39,290 nucleotides of DNA from Drouetiella hepatica Uher 2000/2452 (lineage in GTDB: Bacteria; Cyanobacteriota; Cyanobacteriia; Elainellales; Elainellaceae), in the NCBI GenBank assembly GCA_019359505.1, contig JAHHHD010000045.1:1-39290 (forward strand). The letters are read 5' to 3'. A program made the translations under genes and the position numbers. The notes below the pieces were generated by a model that was given only the letters and a program-made list of their open reading frames with translations, did no database searches and was not told where the DNA came from. Of the stretch, positions 15,932 to 24,068 are shown in pieces; position 1 is the stretch's first letter, and each line of letters opens with the position of its first letter.

Positions 15932-16232
15932 AGGTTTTTCCCTAGCTTAGAAGGACGGGCGCTATTAATTTCAAAAATTCATCCCCAGACTAAGCTGTGC
16001 CGAAAAACGATAGAGCTGTTGCCAGTTTGCTCTGGAAATTCATGGTGGGGCGCTTCGCGCCCCACCATGAATTTTCCGTTAACCGCGTTGGCGGTTGCCA
16101 TACCGGATGAGCTTGACCGTATCACGTAAAGCTCTGGAGATCTGTCTTGGAGATAACCTTGCAATCGGCAGGTTGTGCGATCGTTCCAAAATCGCCCTAT
16201 TATATCGATGTAGTTTGCATGGAGAGAGCCTG
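15932..16232. other. Divergent spacer between the fusion gene and ureC
   Basis: This 301-bp spacer holds the composite repeat at 16036-16104. To its right is a plausible ureC promoter region containing TATTAT at about 16198-16203. I looked for an NtcA-type GTA-N8-TAC site, which would fit nitrogen control of urease, and did not find one. Confidence 0.5.
16036..16104 (-). repeat. Composite palindromic element, second copy
   Basis: An 18-bp perfect hairpin (16036-16053 and 16057-16074, loop TTC, so GAA on the other strand) is followed at 16080-16104 by the reverse complement of the 25-bp module found at 5126-5150, with one base changed (GCGTTGGC for GCCTTGGC). Both copies have the same order of module and GGTGGGG-type hairpin, which supports one element in opposite orientations. 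Confidence 0.8.
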
Positions 16233-17942
16233 ATGGGTTATCGCATGGATCGCCGCGCCTATGCCGACACGTTTGGAGTTACGGTGGGCGATCGCCTCCG
16301 CCTCGCCGACACGAACCTGATCATTGAAGTGGAGCAGGACCATACCACTTACGGCGACGAGGTGAAGTTTGGCGGCGGTAAGGTGATTCGGGACGGCATG
16401 GGGCAATCGCCGATTACCAACGCCGAGGGCGCAGTCGATGCCGTGATCACCAATGCGCTGATTCTAGACTGGTGGGGCATTGTCAAAGCTGATGTGGGCA
16501 TCAAGGACGGCAGAATCGCCGCCATTGGCAAAGCGGGCAATCCCTACATTCAGGACAATGTGAATATTATTATCGGACCTGGCACCGAGGCGATCGCCGG
16601 AGAAGGGATGATCTTGACGGCGGGCGGCGTGGATACCCATATTCACTTTATCTGTCCGCAGCAAATTGAAGTGGCGATCGCCTCTGGCGTAACGACCCTG
16701 ATTGGCGGCGGCACAGGTCCTGCGGCTGGTACCTATGCCACCACCTGTACCCCAGGCCCCTGGAACATTTACCGAATGCTGCAAGCTGCCGATGCTTTCC
16801 CGATTAACATTGGTTTTTCTGGCAAAGGCAACTCAGCACAGCCGGAAGCGCTGGTGGAACAGGTGGAAGCAGGCGTGATTGGCTTAAAACTCCACGAAGA
16901 CTGGGGCACTACCCCTGCCAATATTGACACCTGCCTCAGCGTTGCCGATGAATATGATGTGCAGGTTGCCATCCACACCGACACCCTCAACGAAGCCGGA
17001 TTTGTAGAAAATACGATCGCCGCCTTCAAAAATCGGGTGATTCACACCTACCACACGGAAGGAGCGGGAGGCGGACATGCACCAGATATCATTAAAGTCT
17101 GTGGGGAAGTTAACGTCTTGCCTTCTTCCACAAATCCCACCCGCCCTTACACCGTCAACACGCTAGAAGAACACTTGGATATGCTGATGGTTTGCCACCA
17201 TCTCGATCGCAATATTCCTGAAGATGTTGCCTTTGCCGAATCGCGCATCCGACGAGAAACGATCGCCGCCGAGGACATCCTGCACGATCTGGGAGCCTTC
17301 AGCATGATCTCCTCCGATTCGCAAGCCATGGGGCGGATCGGCGAAGTGATCATCCGCACTTGGCAGACCGGACACAAAATGAAAGAGCAGCGGGGGGCGT
17401 TGCCTCAAGATAGCGATCGCAACGACAACACCCGCGCCAAGCGATACGTTGCCAAGTACACGATCAACCCTGCGATTACCCACGGCATTGCTAACCATGT
17501 TGGCTCGGTGGAGGTGGGCAAACTCGCTGACCTGTGCCTCTGGCGACCTGCCATGTTTGGGGTCAAACCCGAAACGGTGATTAAGGGCGGTCTCATTGCC
17601 TGGGCGCAGATGGGAGACGCCAACGCCAGTATCCCCACGCCCCAGCCTGTGCATATGCGACCCATGTTTGGCAGCTATGGTGGGGCAATCCATGCCACCT
17701 CACTCACCTTCCTGTCTCAGGCGGCGATCGCCAAAGGCGTTCCTGACCTGCTGAAGCTGAACAAGCGATCGGTGCCCGTTGGCAATATTCGGCAGCTCAC
17801 GAAGCGCGACATGAAGTTGAACGATGCCATGCCCCAGATGGAAGTTGATCCTGAAACCTATGAAGTTCGTGCGGATGGCGAACTGCTCACCTGTGAACCT
17901 GCAACCAGTTTGCCCATGGCACAGCGTTACTTCTTGTTCTAG
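16233..17942 (+). CDS. ureC: Urease alpha subunit
   Basis: UreC carries the dinickel centre that hydrolyses urea to ammonia and carbamate. The ATG at 16233 is chosen because GGAGAGAG lies 5-12 bases upstream and [15 protein letters not shown] is the usual start; the frame stays open further left without a signal. The 569-aa length is standard. Nickel and catalytic residues are all visible: His136 and His138 (VDTHIHF), Lys219 for carbamylation and His221 (LKLHEDWG), His248 (VAIHTD), His274 ([11 protein letters not shown]), the flap Cys321-His322 (VCHHLD) and Asp362 (SSDSQAMGR). No ureA, ureB or accessory gene is adjacent, so the other subunits must be encoded elsewhere, as in some cyanobacteria with scattered urease genes. 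A tRNA gene follows 61 bp later. Confidence 0.96.
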   Translation: MGYRMDRRAYADTFGVTVGDRLRLADTNLIIEVEQDHTTYGDEVKFGGGKVIRDGMGQSPITNAEGAVDAVITNALILDWWGIVKADVGIKDGRIAAIGKAGNPYIQDNVNIIIGPGTEAIAGEGMILTAGGVDTHIHFICPQQIEVAIASGVTTLIGGGTGPAAGTYATTCTPGPWNIYRMLQAADAFPINIGFSGKGNSAQPEALVEQVEAGVIGLKLHEDWGTTPANIDTCLSVADEYDVQVAIHTDTLNEAGFVENTIAAFKNRVIHTYHTEGAGGGHAPDIIKVCGEVNVLPSSTNPTRPYTVNTLEEHLDMLMVCHHLDRNIPEDVAFAESRIRRETIAAEDILHDLGAFSMISSDSQAMGRIGEVIIRTWQTGHKMKEQRGALPQDSDRNDNTRAKRYVAKYTINPAITHGIANHVGSVEVGKLADLCLWRPAMFGVKPETVIKGGLIAWAQMGDANASIPTPQPVHMRPMFGSYGGAIHATSLTFLSQAAIAKGVPDLLKLNKRSVPVGNIRQLTKRDMKLNDAMPQMEVDPETYEVRADGELLTCEPATSLPMAQRYFLF

Positions 17943-18003
17943 CCAATTGCTGACCGAGCAATGCTGACCATCATGAAAGTCTGCTATGATTGCAAATGCG
18001 ATC

Positions 18004-18075
18004 GGGTGACTAGCGCAATGGTAGCGCATCGGACTCTTAATCCGTTGGTTCTGGGTTCGAGTCCCAGGTCACCCA
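18004..18075 (+). tRNA. tRNA-Lys (anticodon CUU)
   Basis: The acceptor arms GGGTGAC (18004-18010) and GTCACCC (18068-18074) pair fully, with A as discriminator. The D arm is GCGC/GCGC with a short loop. The anticodon stem (TCGGA/TCCGT) has one T-T mismatch at its outer pair, and the loop CTCTTAA gives anticodon CTT, Lys. The T arm CTGGG-TTCGAGT-CCCAG is canonical. CCA is not encoded. The gene is on the same strand as ureC and could be cotranscribed, though its own promoter may lie in the 61-bp gap. Confidence 0.95.
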
Positions 18076-18161
18076 TTCTTTTGAAGTAGGTCTACAGTAA
18101 AATCGCCATCGTTGCTTCTGCAATTTGAGCATTCGAGGCAGGCAATAGCTTTGTATTCATC

Positions 18162-18884
18162 TTAAAGTCCGCCAAACCATTCGTAGCCCAAATCTTCCCA
18201 GTAGCCTTTCTTCGGGTAAAGCTGCTTAGTCAACGTAATTTCAGTCACCCATTTGCTCTGCTTGTAGCCGAGTTTAATCGGAGAAGCCAGTCGCAGCGGC
18301 GCACCGTTTTCGGGGGATAAAGGCTGACCATTCTTCTGATAGACCATTAGAGTTTGTGGATGCATCGAAGAGACTAAATCCCAGCTCTCATAATAGCCAT
18401 CTGCCGACTTGAAGTAGACATACTTTGCGCCTTCCTTGGGTCTTGCCAATGCAATTAGATCGCGTAGCGGCACGCCACCCCACTGAACGATCGCTGCCCA
18501 GCCCTCGACACAAACATGCCGAATTACCATAGAGGTAGAAGGCATCTTTTGCAGTTCGGCAAGGCTGAGGGTAAAAGAATGATTGACATCGCCGTTGACC
18601 GTCAGTAGGTAAGCTTGAGGGTCAATCTTTGGCGTACCTTGAAAAGAGTTGATCAGCAGCGCCTCTGGCTCGATCGCACTTACTGGAAAGTTGGGAATCA
18701 GCTTCTGGGGATTGAGCAGCAGTTCCTCAACGCTCTGATTGATAGGCTCAAACGTCTTAAACACAACATCGTCATACAGGGTGGAGGCACAGCCACCCAG
18801 CACTAATCCTAGACCTGAAAGACCAGATAGCTGAAGCAGACGACGACGAGACAAAAAGCGATCGGAAACTGAAGGGAGTTCCAC
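18162..18884 (-). CDS. YedY/sulfite-oxidase-family molybdopterin oxidoreductase, lipoprotein
   Basis: The start is placed at the GTG at 18884, preceded by GAGG at 6 bases. The product (240 aa) has a twin-arginine stretch SRRRLLQLSG at residues 12-21, a hydrophobic segment and a lipobox LGGC with Cys32, so it is probably exported folded by Tat and lipid-anchored. The oxidoreductase core includes YLLTVNGDV, RHVCVEGW with the molybdenum-ligand Cys125, WGGVPLRDL and the conserved PLRLASPIKLGYKQSKWV. The family includes MsrP/YedY (protein methionine-sulfoxide reduction in the periplasm) and sulfite oxidases. The usual haem-bearing membrane partner is encoded just upstream. The substrate is not determined by sequence. 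Confidence 0.85.
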   Translation of the reverse strand: MELPSVSDRFLSRRRLLQLSGLSGLGLVLGGCASTLYDDVVFKTFEPINQSVEELLLNPQKLIPNFPVSAIEPEALLINSFQGTPKIDPQAYLLTVNGDVNHSFTLSLAELQKMPSTSMVIRHVCVEGWAAIVQWGGVPLRDLIALARPKEGAKYVYFKSADGYYESWDLVSSMHPQTLMVYQKNGQPLSPENGAPLRLASPIKLGYKQSKWVTEITLTKQLYPKKGYWEDLGYEWFGGL

Positions 18885-18940
18885 AAAATACCTCAATTAA
18901 AATACTTCAATCTTATTAAGATTAACAACCGCTCAGCAAC

Positions 18941-19552
18941 TTACCAAAACATTGAATTAACCAGCCGCAAGCCACCGACTCTGAGCGCCATGAAAGAATG
19001 GACGATAGAAAACAACATCACCGTAGGAACGCTGATAAAGTGAATGACTCGTAGAGCTTGCCAGCTACCGAACAGATCTACAATCCAGTGAAACTGAGCG
19101 GGCTTGTACATACCCAGCCCCGTGAAGATCGCCAGCAGCAAAATGGGAATCACTGCGGTGTATAGCACCCGATGCCAAGCATATGCCTTGCGTTTGGGGT
19201 TACTCCCTTTTTGCAGCACCTTCAGATCTGCTTCGCTAGCAAACCGTCGTTTCCAACGTCGAGACACCAAAATATATAAACCGTACCATAGCAAGTTCAG
19301 GGCAAAGAACCACATAGCCGCAAAATGCCAATGTCTACCGCCTGCCAGCCAACCGCCTAGCGTCACCAAAGGCGGAAAACGCCAGCCGCCCCGTCCGCCA
19401 AACACGGGATTGGCGTTGTAGATTTGCAGACCGCTGGTAATCATCAGCAGCAAGCTAACGATGTTGACCCAGTGAAACACTTTGGAGAGGATAGTCTGAT
19501 GGGGAACCGGAGGCGATTTCGATCGCTTTGCAGGAGCAGGTGAGGAAGTCAT
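18941..19552 (-). CDS. Cytochrome b-type membrane protein
   Basis: The ATG at 19552 is preferred, 26 bp after the stop of the upstream gene; the frame extends to a TTG at 19615 but that would overlap it. The 203-aa product has four membrane helices. Histidines are placed as in the cytochrome b561/formate-dehydrogenase gamma-type fold: His27 (VFHWVN), His76 (RHWHFAAMW), His171 (VIHFISVP) and His185 (IVHSFMAL). It probably passes electrons across the membrane to the molybdoenzyme encoded next, as MsrQ does for MsrP, although the sequence is closer to b561-type cytochromes. The segment YNANPVFGGRGGWRFPP after helix 1 lies outside the membrane. Confidence 0.82.
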   Translation of the reverse strand: MTSSPAPAKRSKSPPVPHQTILSKVFHWVNIVSLLLMITSGLQIYNANPVFGGRGGWRFPPLVTLGGWLAGGRHWHFAAMWFFALNLLWYGLYILVSRRWKRRFASEADLKVLQKGSNPKRKAYAWHRVLYTAVIPILLLAIFTGLGMYKPAQFHWIVDLFGSWQALRVIHFISVPTVMLFSIVHSFMALRVGGLRLVNSMFW

Positions 19553-19578
19553 ATCAGGATGGGGATGAGTGTGGGAGT

Positions 19579-20295
19579 TCAGAGGGGGAGAGGGGGAAAA
19601 AGAGGCGCTAGCCAAAGCTGAATTTTGATATCCCAGCCGAGGAGAATAGCGATCGCTGTTCCGGCAAGCAGAAATCCGCCAATGCGCTGTAACAGGTTGC
19701 TATGGGGGCGTAAGCTCAGCAACCGCCGACTCACATAGCGTCCACCATAGGCGATCGCCAACAGGGGCAATCCTGTCCCTATTCCAAAGAGCAGCAGAAG
19801 CACAAATGCCGATCCAACCTGATGTTGCACTGCTGCTAAAACTAGGATACTGCCTAGCACAGGTCCTGCACAGGGTGTCCATAGCAAGCCGAGCTGTGTG
19901 CCTAGCCAAAACTCGCCGATTAGCCCTACAGGCTCCTTTGTTCGCTGGGTTATGGGTAGCTTGGGCAGCAGGCTGAAGAGCCGATAGCTTCCCTGCGGGA
20001 AAATGGCTAGTAGACCTAGAGTGAGCAACAGCACGATCGCCACATTTCGCAACAGCGTGACGAGTCCGGTCAACCAGCTCGCAGTGATACCCAATAGACT
20101 GCCCACAAAGGCGAATCCGCAAATTAGCCCTGCCACCAGCACCACAGGAGCCAGCTTGTGAGATTGAAGCGATCGCCCTACTAAGAGGGGCACGATCGGC
20201 AGAACGCAAGGGGATAGCACAGTCAACACACCGCCCAAAAACGCCAGCCCACCAGACAGAGGCGAGAGAGCTAGGGAAGATACAGCAAGAATCAT
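19579..20295 (-). CDS. CcdA/DsbD-like transmembrane thiol-disulfide transporter
   Basis: The 238-aa protein has about six membrane helices. The first pair of cysteine motifs is typical of CcdA: LSPCVLPIVPLL (Cys30) and LLWTPCAGPVLG (Cys142), each with the Pro-Cys or Cys-x-x-Pro surroundings that form the redox-active pair. These proteins carry reducing equivalents from cytoplasmic thioredoxin to extracytoplasmic thiol proteins. The ATG overlaps the stop of the upstream thioredoxin-like gene by four bases (20292-20295), which indicates translational coupling and a direct donor/acceptor partnership. Confidence 0.88.
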   Translation of the reverse strand: MILAVSSLALSPLSGGLAFLGGVLTVLSPCVLPIVPLLVGRSLQSHKLAPVVLVAGLICGFAFVGSLLGITASWLTGLVTLLRNVAIVLLLTLGLLAIFPQGSYRLFSLLPKLPITQRTKEPVGLIGEFWLGTQLGLLWTPCAGPVLGSILVLAAVQHQVGSAFVLLLLFGIGTGLPLLAIAYGGRYVSRRLLSLRPHSNLLQRIGGFLLAGTAIAILLGWDIKIQLWLAPLFPPLPL

Positions 20296-20945
20296 TGCCC
20301 AGCTGCCAGTAGCTGTTGGATCAGAGCTTCGGTTTCTGCGTAGGCTCCTTCTCCAATATGGTCATAGCGGAGCTGTCCCTGACGATCGCCCAAAAATAGA
20401 TGCGGCCAGTATTGATTTTGGTATGCTTTCCAGGTCTTGAAATCGTTATCTACAGCGATCGGGTAAGTGATTTTAGCTTGCTCTAAGGCGTTCTGGATGT
20501 TGCCAATATCTCGCTCAAAGGGAAATTCTGGCGTTTGAACGCCCACGATTCTAAGTCCTTGGGAAGCATACTTTTGATGCCATTCCACTAAGTAGGGCAA
20601 GGTTCGCTGACAGTTGATACAGGAAAATGTCCAGAACTGTACCATGACCACGTTGCCCTTGAGTCCGGCGATCGTCAGCGGCTCAGAATTTAGCCATTGC
20701 TGAATGCCTTGAAACTCAGGCAGAATTCCTCTAGCGGGGGGCAGATTGGCGGCAGACAGTTGAGCCACCTCAGCCGGGGACAGATTGACCGAACTGGTTC
20801 GTCCAGATTTAGCTTGTGCCGCATCTGGCTCACGATTAAAGTAGTGAATTCCGGCTGCTGCTGCTGCACCCAATGCCCCAACACCCAAGTATCTCAGAAC
20901 TTTACGTCGATTGGGAGGATCGGAATTTGCCCAGTCGTCTTTCAT
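20292..20945 (-). CDS. Membrane-anchored TlpA/ResA-like thioredoxin
   Basis: The ATG at 20945 follows AGGTGA at 6 bases, so it is preferred to the GTG three codons earlier. The N-terminus PNRRKVLRYLGVGALGAAAAAG is a twin-arginine-like signal or anchor. The thioredoxin domain starts near residue 80: NVVMVQFWTFSCINCQRTLPYL has the redox motif Cys109-Ile-Asn-Cys112, followed by LRIVGVQTPEFPFERD and YPIAVDNDFKTWKAYQNQYWPHLFL with the cis-Pro strand. The WTFSCINCQR version is typical of DipZ/TlpA-type partners of CcdA. It is the first gene of the leftward four-gene cluster, which it likely supplies with reducing or isomerase activity outside the cytoplasm. Confidence 0.88.
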   Translation of the reverse strand: MKDDWANSDPPNRRKVLRYLGVGALGAAAAAGIHYFNREPDAAQAKSGRTSSVNLSPAEVAQLSAANLPPARGILPEFQGIQQWLNSEPLTIAGLKGNVVMVQFWTFSCINCQRTLPYLVEWHQKYASQGLRIVGVQTPEFPFERDIGNIQNALEQAKITYPIAVDNDFKTWKAYQNQYWPHLFLGDRQGQLRYDHIGEGAYAETEALIQQLLAAGQ

Positions 20946-21081
20946 AATATTCACCTGAATAAATAGATCGTTAGTAATGAGAAGTAATGAGAAATTAGCC
21001 TCTGTTCCCTCCGGGAGCCTAAGTTTTACCTAAGCTCCCACCGTCTGTTTTAAGCAGTATGCGCCTTTGGCTCAAACTTGA

Positions 21082-21327
21082 TTACTTCGCTGGGGTTTGC
21101 TGCATTGCGTCGCCTTTATTCATGGCATCGCCTTTATTCATGGCGTCGCCCTTGTTCATGGCATCGCCTTGGTTCATTGCGTCGCCTTTGTTCATAGCGT
21201 CGGCCGGACTCTGCATTGCATCAGGAGAAGCGGGTGCAGGCTGAGACGTGGTAGCATCTGTTGAGCAAGCAGACAAACTGACGACAAGCGCCAAACCAGC
21301 TACCAAGCCAAGCATTTTCTGATTCAT
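21082..21327 (-). CDS. Small lipoprotein with hexapeptide repeats (MxKDx-like)
   Basis: The inner ATG at 21327 is chosen because GGAGAA lies 7 bases upstream. The 81-aa product has a lipoprotein signal (MLGLVAGLALVVSLSAC, Cys21). A Thr/Pro/Ser stretch follows, then repeats of Asp-Ala-Met-Asn-Lys-Gly to near the end, encoded by 18-bp DNA repeats (21103-21210). It resembles the MXKDX-type repeat proteins of unknown role but with a hexa- rather than pentapeptide period. Met-rich repeats in the envelope could buffer oxidants or bind Cu(I). That idea is inference, though a thioredoxin/CcdA/YedY-like methionine-repair-type cluster lies directly downstream on the same strand. Confidence 0.75.
   Translation of the reverse strand: MNQKMLGLVAGLALVVSLSACSTDATTSQPAPASPDAMQSPADAMNKGDAMNQGDAMNKGDAMNKGDAMNKGDAMQQTPAK
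21103..21210. repeat. Six 18-bp tandem repeats within the lipoprotein gene
   Basis: Units follow CATGGCATCGCCTTTATT with third-position-type changes between copies (for example GCATCG/GCGTCG, TTTATT/CTTGTT). The last unit is degenerate. Silent divergence with a conserved hexapeptide shows selection on the protein rather than a recent expansion. Confidence 0.85.
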
Positions 21328-21613
21328 TATTTTTTCTCCAAAATAGTGGGTTAAGCGGCACAATAAGCTGAGTAATCTTGCCGTCAGCACGACATTGCCC
21401 AAAAATCTGCTAGTCGTAACCTCAGCGAATCTTAAAGGCATGAGCAGTGCGCGACTCCGACAATTCACAGTATTGGCGGATAACCTGAGAGGCAGCTTAA
21501 TGACGCATAAGAAAACTCAATCTTGTGCTGTTAATCTCAACTTATTGAATCCTTAACTCATTCGATTCCAGAGTTCTTCTAAGATACTGGCATCTTCACC
21601 TGAGCGAGGTTTT

Positions 21614-22852
21614 ATGAGACAGTATCCTGACGAAGCTGAGCAATACATTGCCAAATTCACAGCTTCTTTATTGAGGCGGCGCAGTTTTTTGAAGTGGTGC
21701 GCTGCCTTTAGTACAGGCGCTCTCATCACCCAAGTTGCCTCTTGCACTCAGTCTACGACTTCTACTTCATCGCCCAGCTCTAGCATGTCTCCTGGTTCTA
21801 ACATGGCTTCTGGAGCTAGCCCCACTACAGGCGAGCTGCCCGTGACGATCGCCATGGAGGAACTAATCGCTAAGGCAAAACAAGAAGGACAGCTCCGCGC
21901 CTACGGAATGCCGCCCGATTGGGCAAACTGGAAAGGCTGCTTTGACAGTCTAAAGACGAAGTATGGTATCACCAGCATCTATGAACCAGAGGGCGGTTTA
22001 TCTTCTGCTGAGGAAGTGCAGAAGTTTTTGGCAGAAGTGAACAAGCCTGTGGGCGACATCGCCGATGTGGGAATTCTGTTCGGCCCTGAAGCCAAGGCAA
22101 AGGGAGCAACGGCGGCTTACAAGGTGTCTCGCTGGGCAGATATTCCAGACAATCTCAAAGATCCGGATGGACACTGGGCTTCTAACTACGGCGGCGTTTT
22201 GGCGTTTGCCGTGAATCCTAAAAAAGCGGGATCGGTGCCAAAATCCTGGGCAGAACTGCTGTCAGGCAATTTTTCTAACATGGTGGCGATCAACGGCGAT
22301 CCGCGCCAGTCGAACAGTGCGTTACTGGCAGTAATCACGGCAGCTTATGCCAACGGCGGCAGCATTGATGATATCGAGAAAGGTGTAGATGCCTTTGCCA
22401 AGCTGAAAAAGCAGGGCAACTTTACCCCAGCGAAAGCCGACACGGCTGGTTTGCAGTCGGGTGAGGTCGGCATTGCCATCAAACCTGATTTCTTGGGGCT
22501 GACCGATCGCGACAAGTTTGCAGGCAATCCCAAAATTGAGGTGGTGATTCCCGAAGACGGTGCCGTCGCCACTAGCTATGCGCAAATCATCAACCGAGTG
22601 GCGCCCCATCCCTACACGGCTCGTCTCTTCCAGGAGTACATCTTCTCAGATGAGGGTCAGCTAGAGATGCTGAAGGGCTATGTGCGTCCTACATTGATTG
22701 ACAAACTGACGATTCCGGCGGACATCAAAGCCAAGCTGCCCGATGCGGCGCAGTACAAAAAAGTAGTTCCGGCGATCGTTGATACCCAAAAGCTGGAAGC
22801 CGCTAAGAAAATCGTCACCGAGCAATGGGGGCCGAAGGTTCTGGGGCAGTAG
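21614..22852 (+). CDS. ABC importer substrate-binding lipoprotein
   Basis: The 412-aa product has a twin-arginine motif RRRSFLK (residues 21-27), a hydrophobic segment and a lipobox VASC (Cys44), so it is a Tat-exported lipoprotein. A Ser/Pro/Met linker precedes the binding domain, which reads as a family 1/AfuA-like protein (COG1840/PotD neighbourhood): GQLRAYGMPPDWANWKG, IADVGILFGPEAKAKG, NYGGVLAFAVNPKKAG, MVAINGDPRQSNSAL and LFQEYIFSDEGQ. Such proteins bind iron(III), polyamines, phosphonates or similar solutes. The paired tyrosines of ferric-binding proteins are not obvious, so the substrate is left open. GAGG precedes the ATG. It is the first gene of a complete importer operon. Confidence 0.85.
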   Translation: MRQYPDEAEQYIAKFTASLLRRRSFLKWCAAFSTGALITQVASCTQSTTSTSSPSSSMSPGSNMASGASPTTGELPVTIAMEELIAKAKQEGQLRAYGMPPDWANWKGCFDSLKTKYGITSIYEPEGGLSSAEEVQKFLAEVNKPVGDIADVGILFGPEAKAKGATAAYKVSRWADIPDNLKDPDGHWASNYGGVLAFAVNPKKAGSVPKSWAELLSGNFSNMVAINGDPRQSNSALLAVITAAYANGGSIDDIEKGVDAFAKLKKQGNFTPAKADTAGLQSGEVGIAIKPDFLGLTDRDKFAGNPKIEVVIPEDGAVATSYAQIINRVAPHPYTARLFQEYIFSDEGQLEMLKGYVRPTLIDKLTIPADIKAKLPDAAQYKKVVPAIVDTQKLEAAKKIVTEQWGPKVLGQ

Positions 22853-22858
22853 AGGGGA

Positions 22859-23031
22859 TGAGGGGAGAGGGTGGATGGGTGGATGGGTAGATGGGTGAAT
22901 GAGGAGAAAGGGTGGATGAGGGGATGAATAACTTTCCCTCTCCCTGATCTATCTTTTCTCCCAATCTACTCCCCCACCCATCCACTCCTCTACCCATCCA
23001 CTCCCCCACCCATCCACCCTATCCCCCAACT
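22859..23031. repeat. G-rich short tandem repeats and their inverted counterpart
   Basis: The left part (22866-22924) is built from GGATGGGT-like 7-8-bp units. The right part (22970-23026) is their approximate reverse complement (CCCACCCATCCACTC). Transcribed, the two would form a long imperfect stem between the binding-protein gene and the first permease, and could lower downstream expression so that binding protein exceeds permease. This is also a strong strand-composition asymmetry. Confidence 0.75.
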
Positions 23032-23075
23032 CTCTTCTAGGCATTAACGCATCCTGTTGCTCTATAGGTATCCTT

Positions 23076-23951
23076 ATGAGTCTGGCAATCAAACCAACCC
23101 GATCGTTTTGGGTACGCTATCCCTGGGTTTCTACGGCGCTAGGACTGGCTCCCATGGCGATCGGGTTGATTGCATTCTTGGTGCTGCCGATTCTGCTGAT
23201 GGTGGTTAGCTCTTTTCAGACCGATCAGGGCTGGTCGCTGAACAATTACTGGGGCACCATGCGCGGCGAGTATCTGCGGGCATTTTCCACAACGCTACAG
23301 ATTTCTCTGGTGACGGCGGTCTTAGGCGGGGTGCTGGGCACTTTGACAGCGATCGCCCTTGCTTGGGGAACTTCTAGCCCTAACAATGGTTTGCTGACTC
23401 TGGCGAGTGTGGCGGCGAACTGGGGCGGGGTGCCTTTGGCATTTGCCATGATCGCCACGGTGGGAAATTCAGGCTGGGTGACAGAACTGTTACGGGCGAG
23501 CGGCTTTGACCTGTATAAGCAGGGTTTCACCATTTACGGCAACCTGGGGTTAATTCTTACCTACACCTATTTCCAGTGGCCGCTGATGTTGCTGCTGATG
23601 TTGCCCTCGGTACAGCGGTTTCGGCAGCAGTGGCGCGAAGCTGCCGAGAGCTTGGGAGCAACCAACGGTCAGTTCTGGCGCTGGGTGGCGATTCCAATTT
23701 TGATGCCTTCCATAATTGGCGGTATGGCGCTGCTGTTTGCCAATGCCTTTGGTGCCCAGGCGACTGCCTTCGCGTTAGCAGGAGGAGCGCTGAATCTCAT
23801 CACGATCAAGATTACCTTTCTAGTGAAGGGGCAAACGGACTTTAACCCCGGTCTGGCAAATGCCCTTGCCGTTGAGATGACTGTGGTGCTGGCGATCGCC
23901 GTCATCATTTACCAGATCACCAATCAACGTGCCCGTCGCTGGATGAGGTGA
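23076..23951 (+). CDS. ABC importer permease 1
   Basis: The 291-aa integral membrane protein has about six helices of the PotB/CysT/ThiP type. Its first helix is IGLIAFLVLPILLMVVSSF. The cytoplasmic EAA loop is seen as EAAESLGATNGQFWRWVAIPILMPSI, which docks with the ATPase. The start follows AGGTATCC. It is the first of two permeases, and the pair would form a heterodimer. A 117-bp spacer with an imperfect inverted repeat (23965-24020) separates it from permease 2, but both read in the same direction and belong to one operon. Confidence 0.9.
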   Translation: MSLAIKPTRSFWVRYPWVSTALGLAPMAIGLIAFLVLPILLMVVSSFQTDQGWSLNNYWGTMRGEYLRAFSTTLQISLVTAVLGGVLGTLTAIALAWGTSSPNNGLLTLASVAANWGGVPLAFAMIATVGNSGWVTELLRASGFDLYKQGFTIYGNLGLILTYTYFQWPLMLLLMLPSVQRFRQQWREAAESLGATNGQFWRWVAIPILMPSIIGGMALLFANAFGAQATAFALAGGALNLITIKITFLVKGQTDFNPGLANALAVEMTVVLAIAVIIYQITNQRARRWMR

Positions 23952-23964
23952 TGTTCTAGACGGG

Positions 23965-24020
23965 GTTGATTTTTTATTGATCTTCTAAAGAGAGTGCCGC
24001 GCTCCTTTCATAAAATCAAC
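23965..24020. repeat. Imperfect hairpin between permease genes
   Basis: GTTGATTTTT (23965-23974) pairs with TAAAATCAAC (24011-24020) and encloses AAAGAGAGTGCCGCGCTCCTTT, which pairs partly. On the reverse strand the apex reads AGCGCGGCACT, close to the shared pattern, so it looks like a decayed member of the family. Confidence 0.5.
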
Positions 24021-24068
24021 AGCCCACTTGAGACACCGCCGCTAGATGAAATAGCATAGGTCAAACCC

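Noticed and set aside
16095-16232. 46-codon N-terminal extension of UreC
   Set aside because: The family start [10 protein letters not shown] and a strong ribosome site lie at 16233; the extension overlaps a repeat boundary.
21103-21210. Possible CRISPR-like direct repeats
   Set aside because: Units are contiguous without spacers, in frame, and encode a hexapeptide repeat in a lipoprotein.
22859-23031. Possible small gene or CRISPR in the G-rich spacer
   Set aside because: Low-complexity short tandem units without spacers; open frames there are compositional artefacts.
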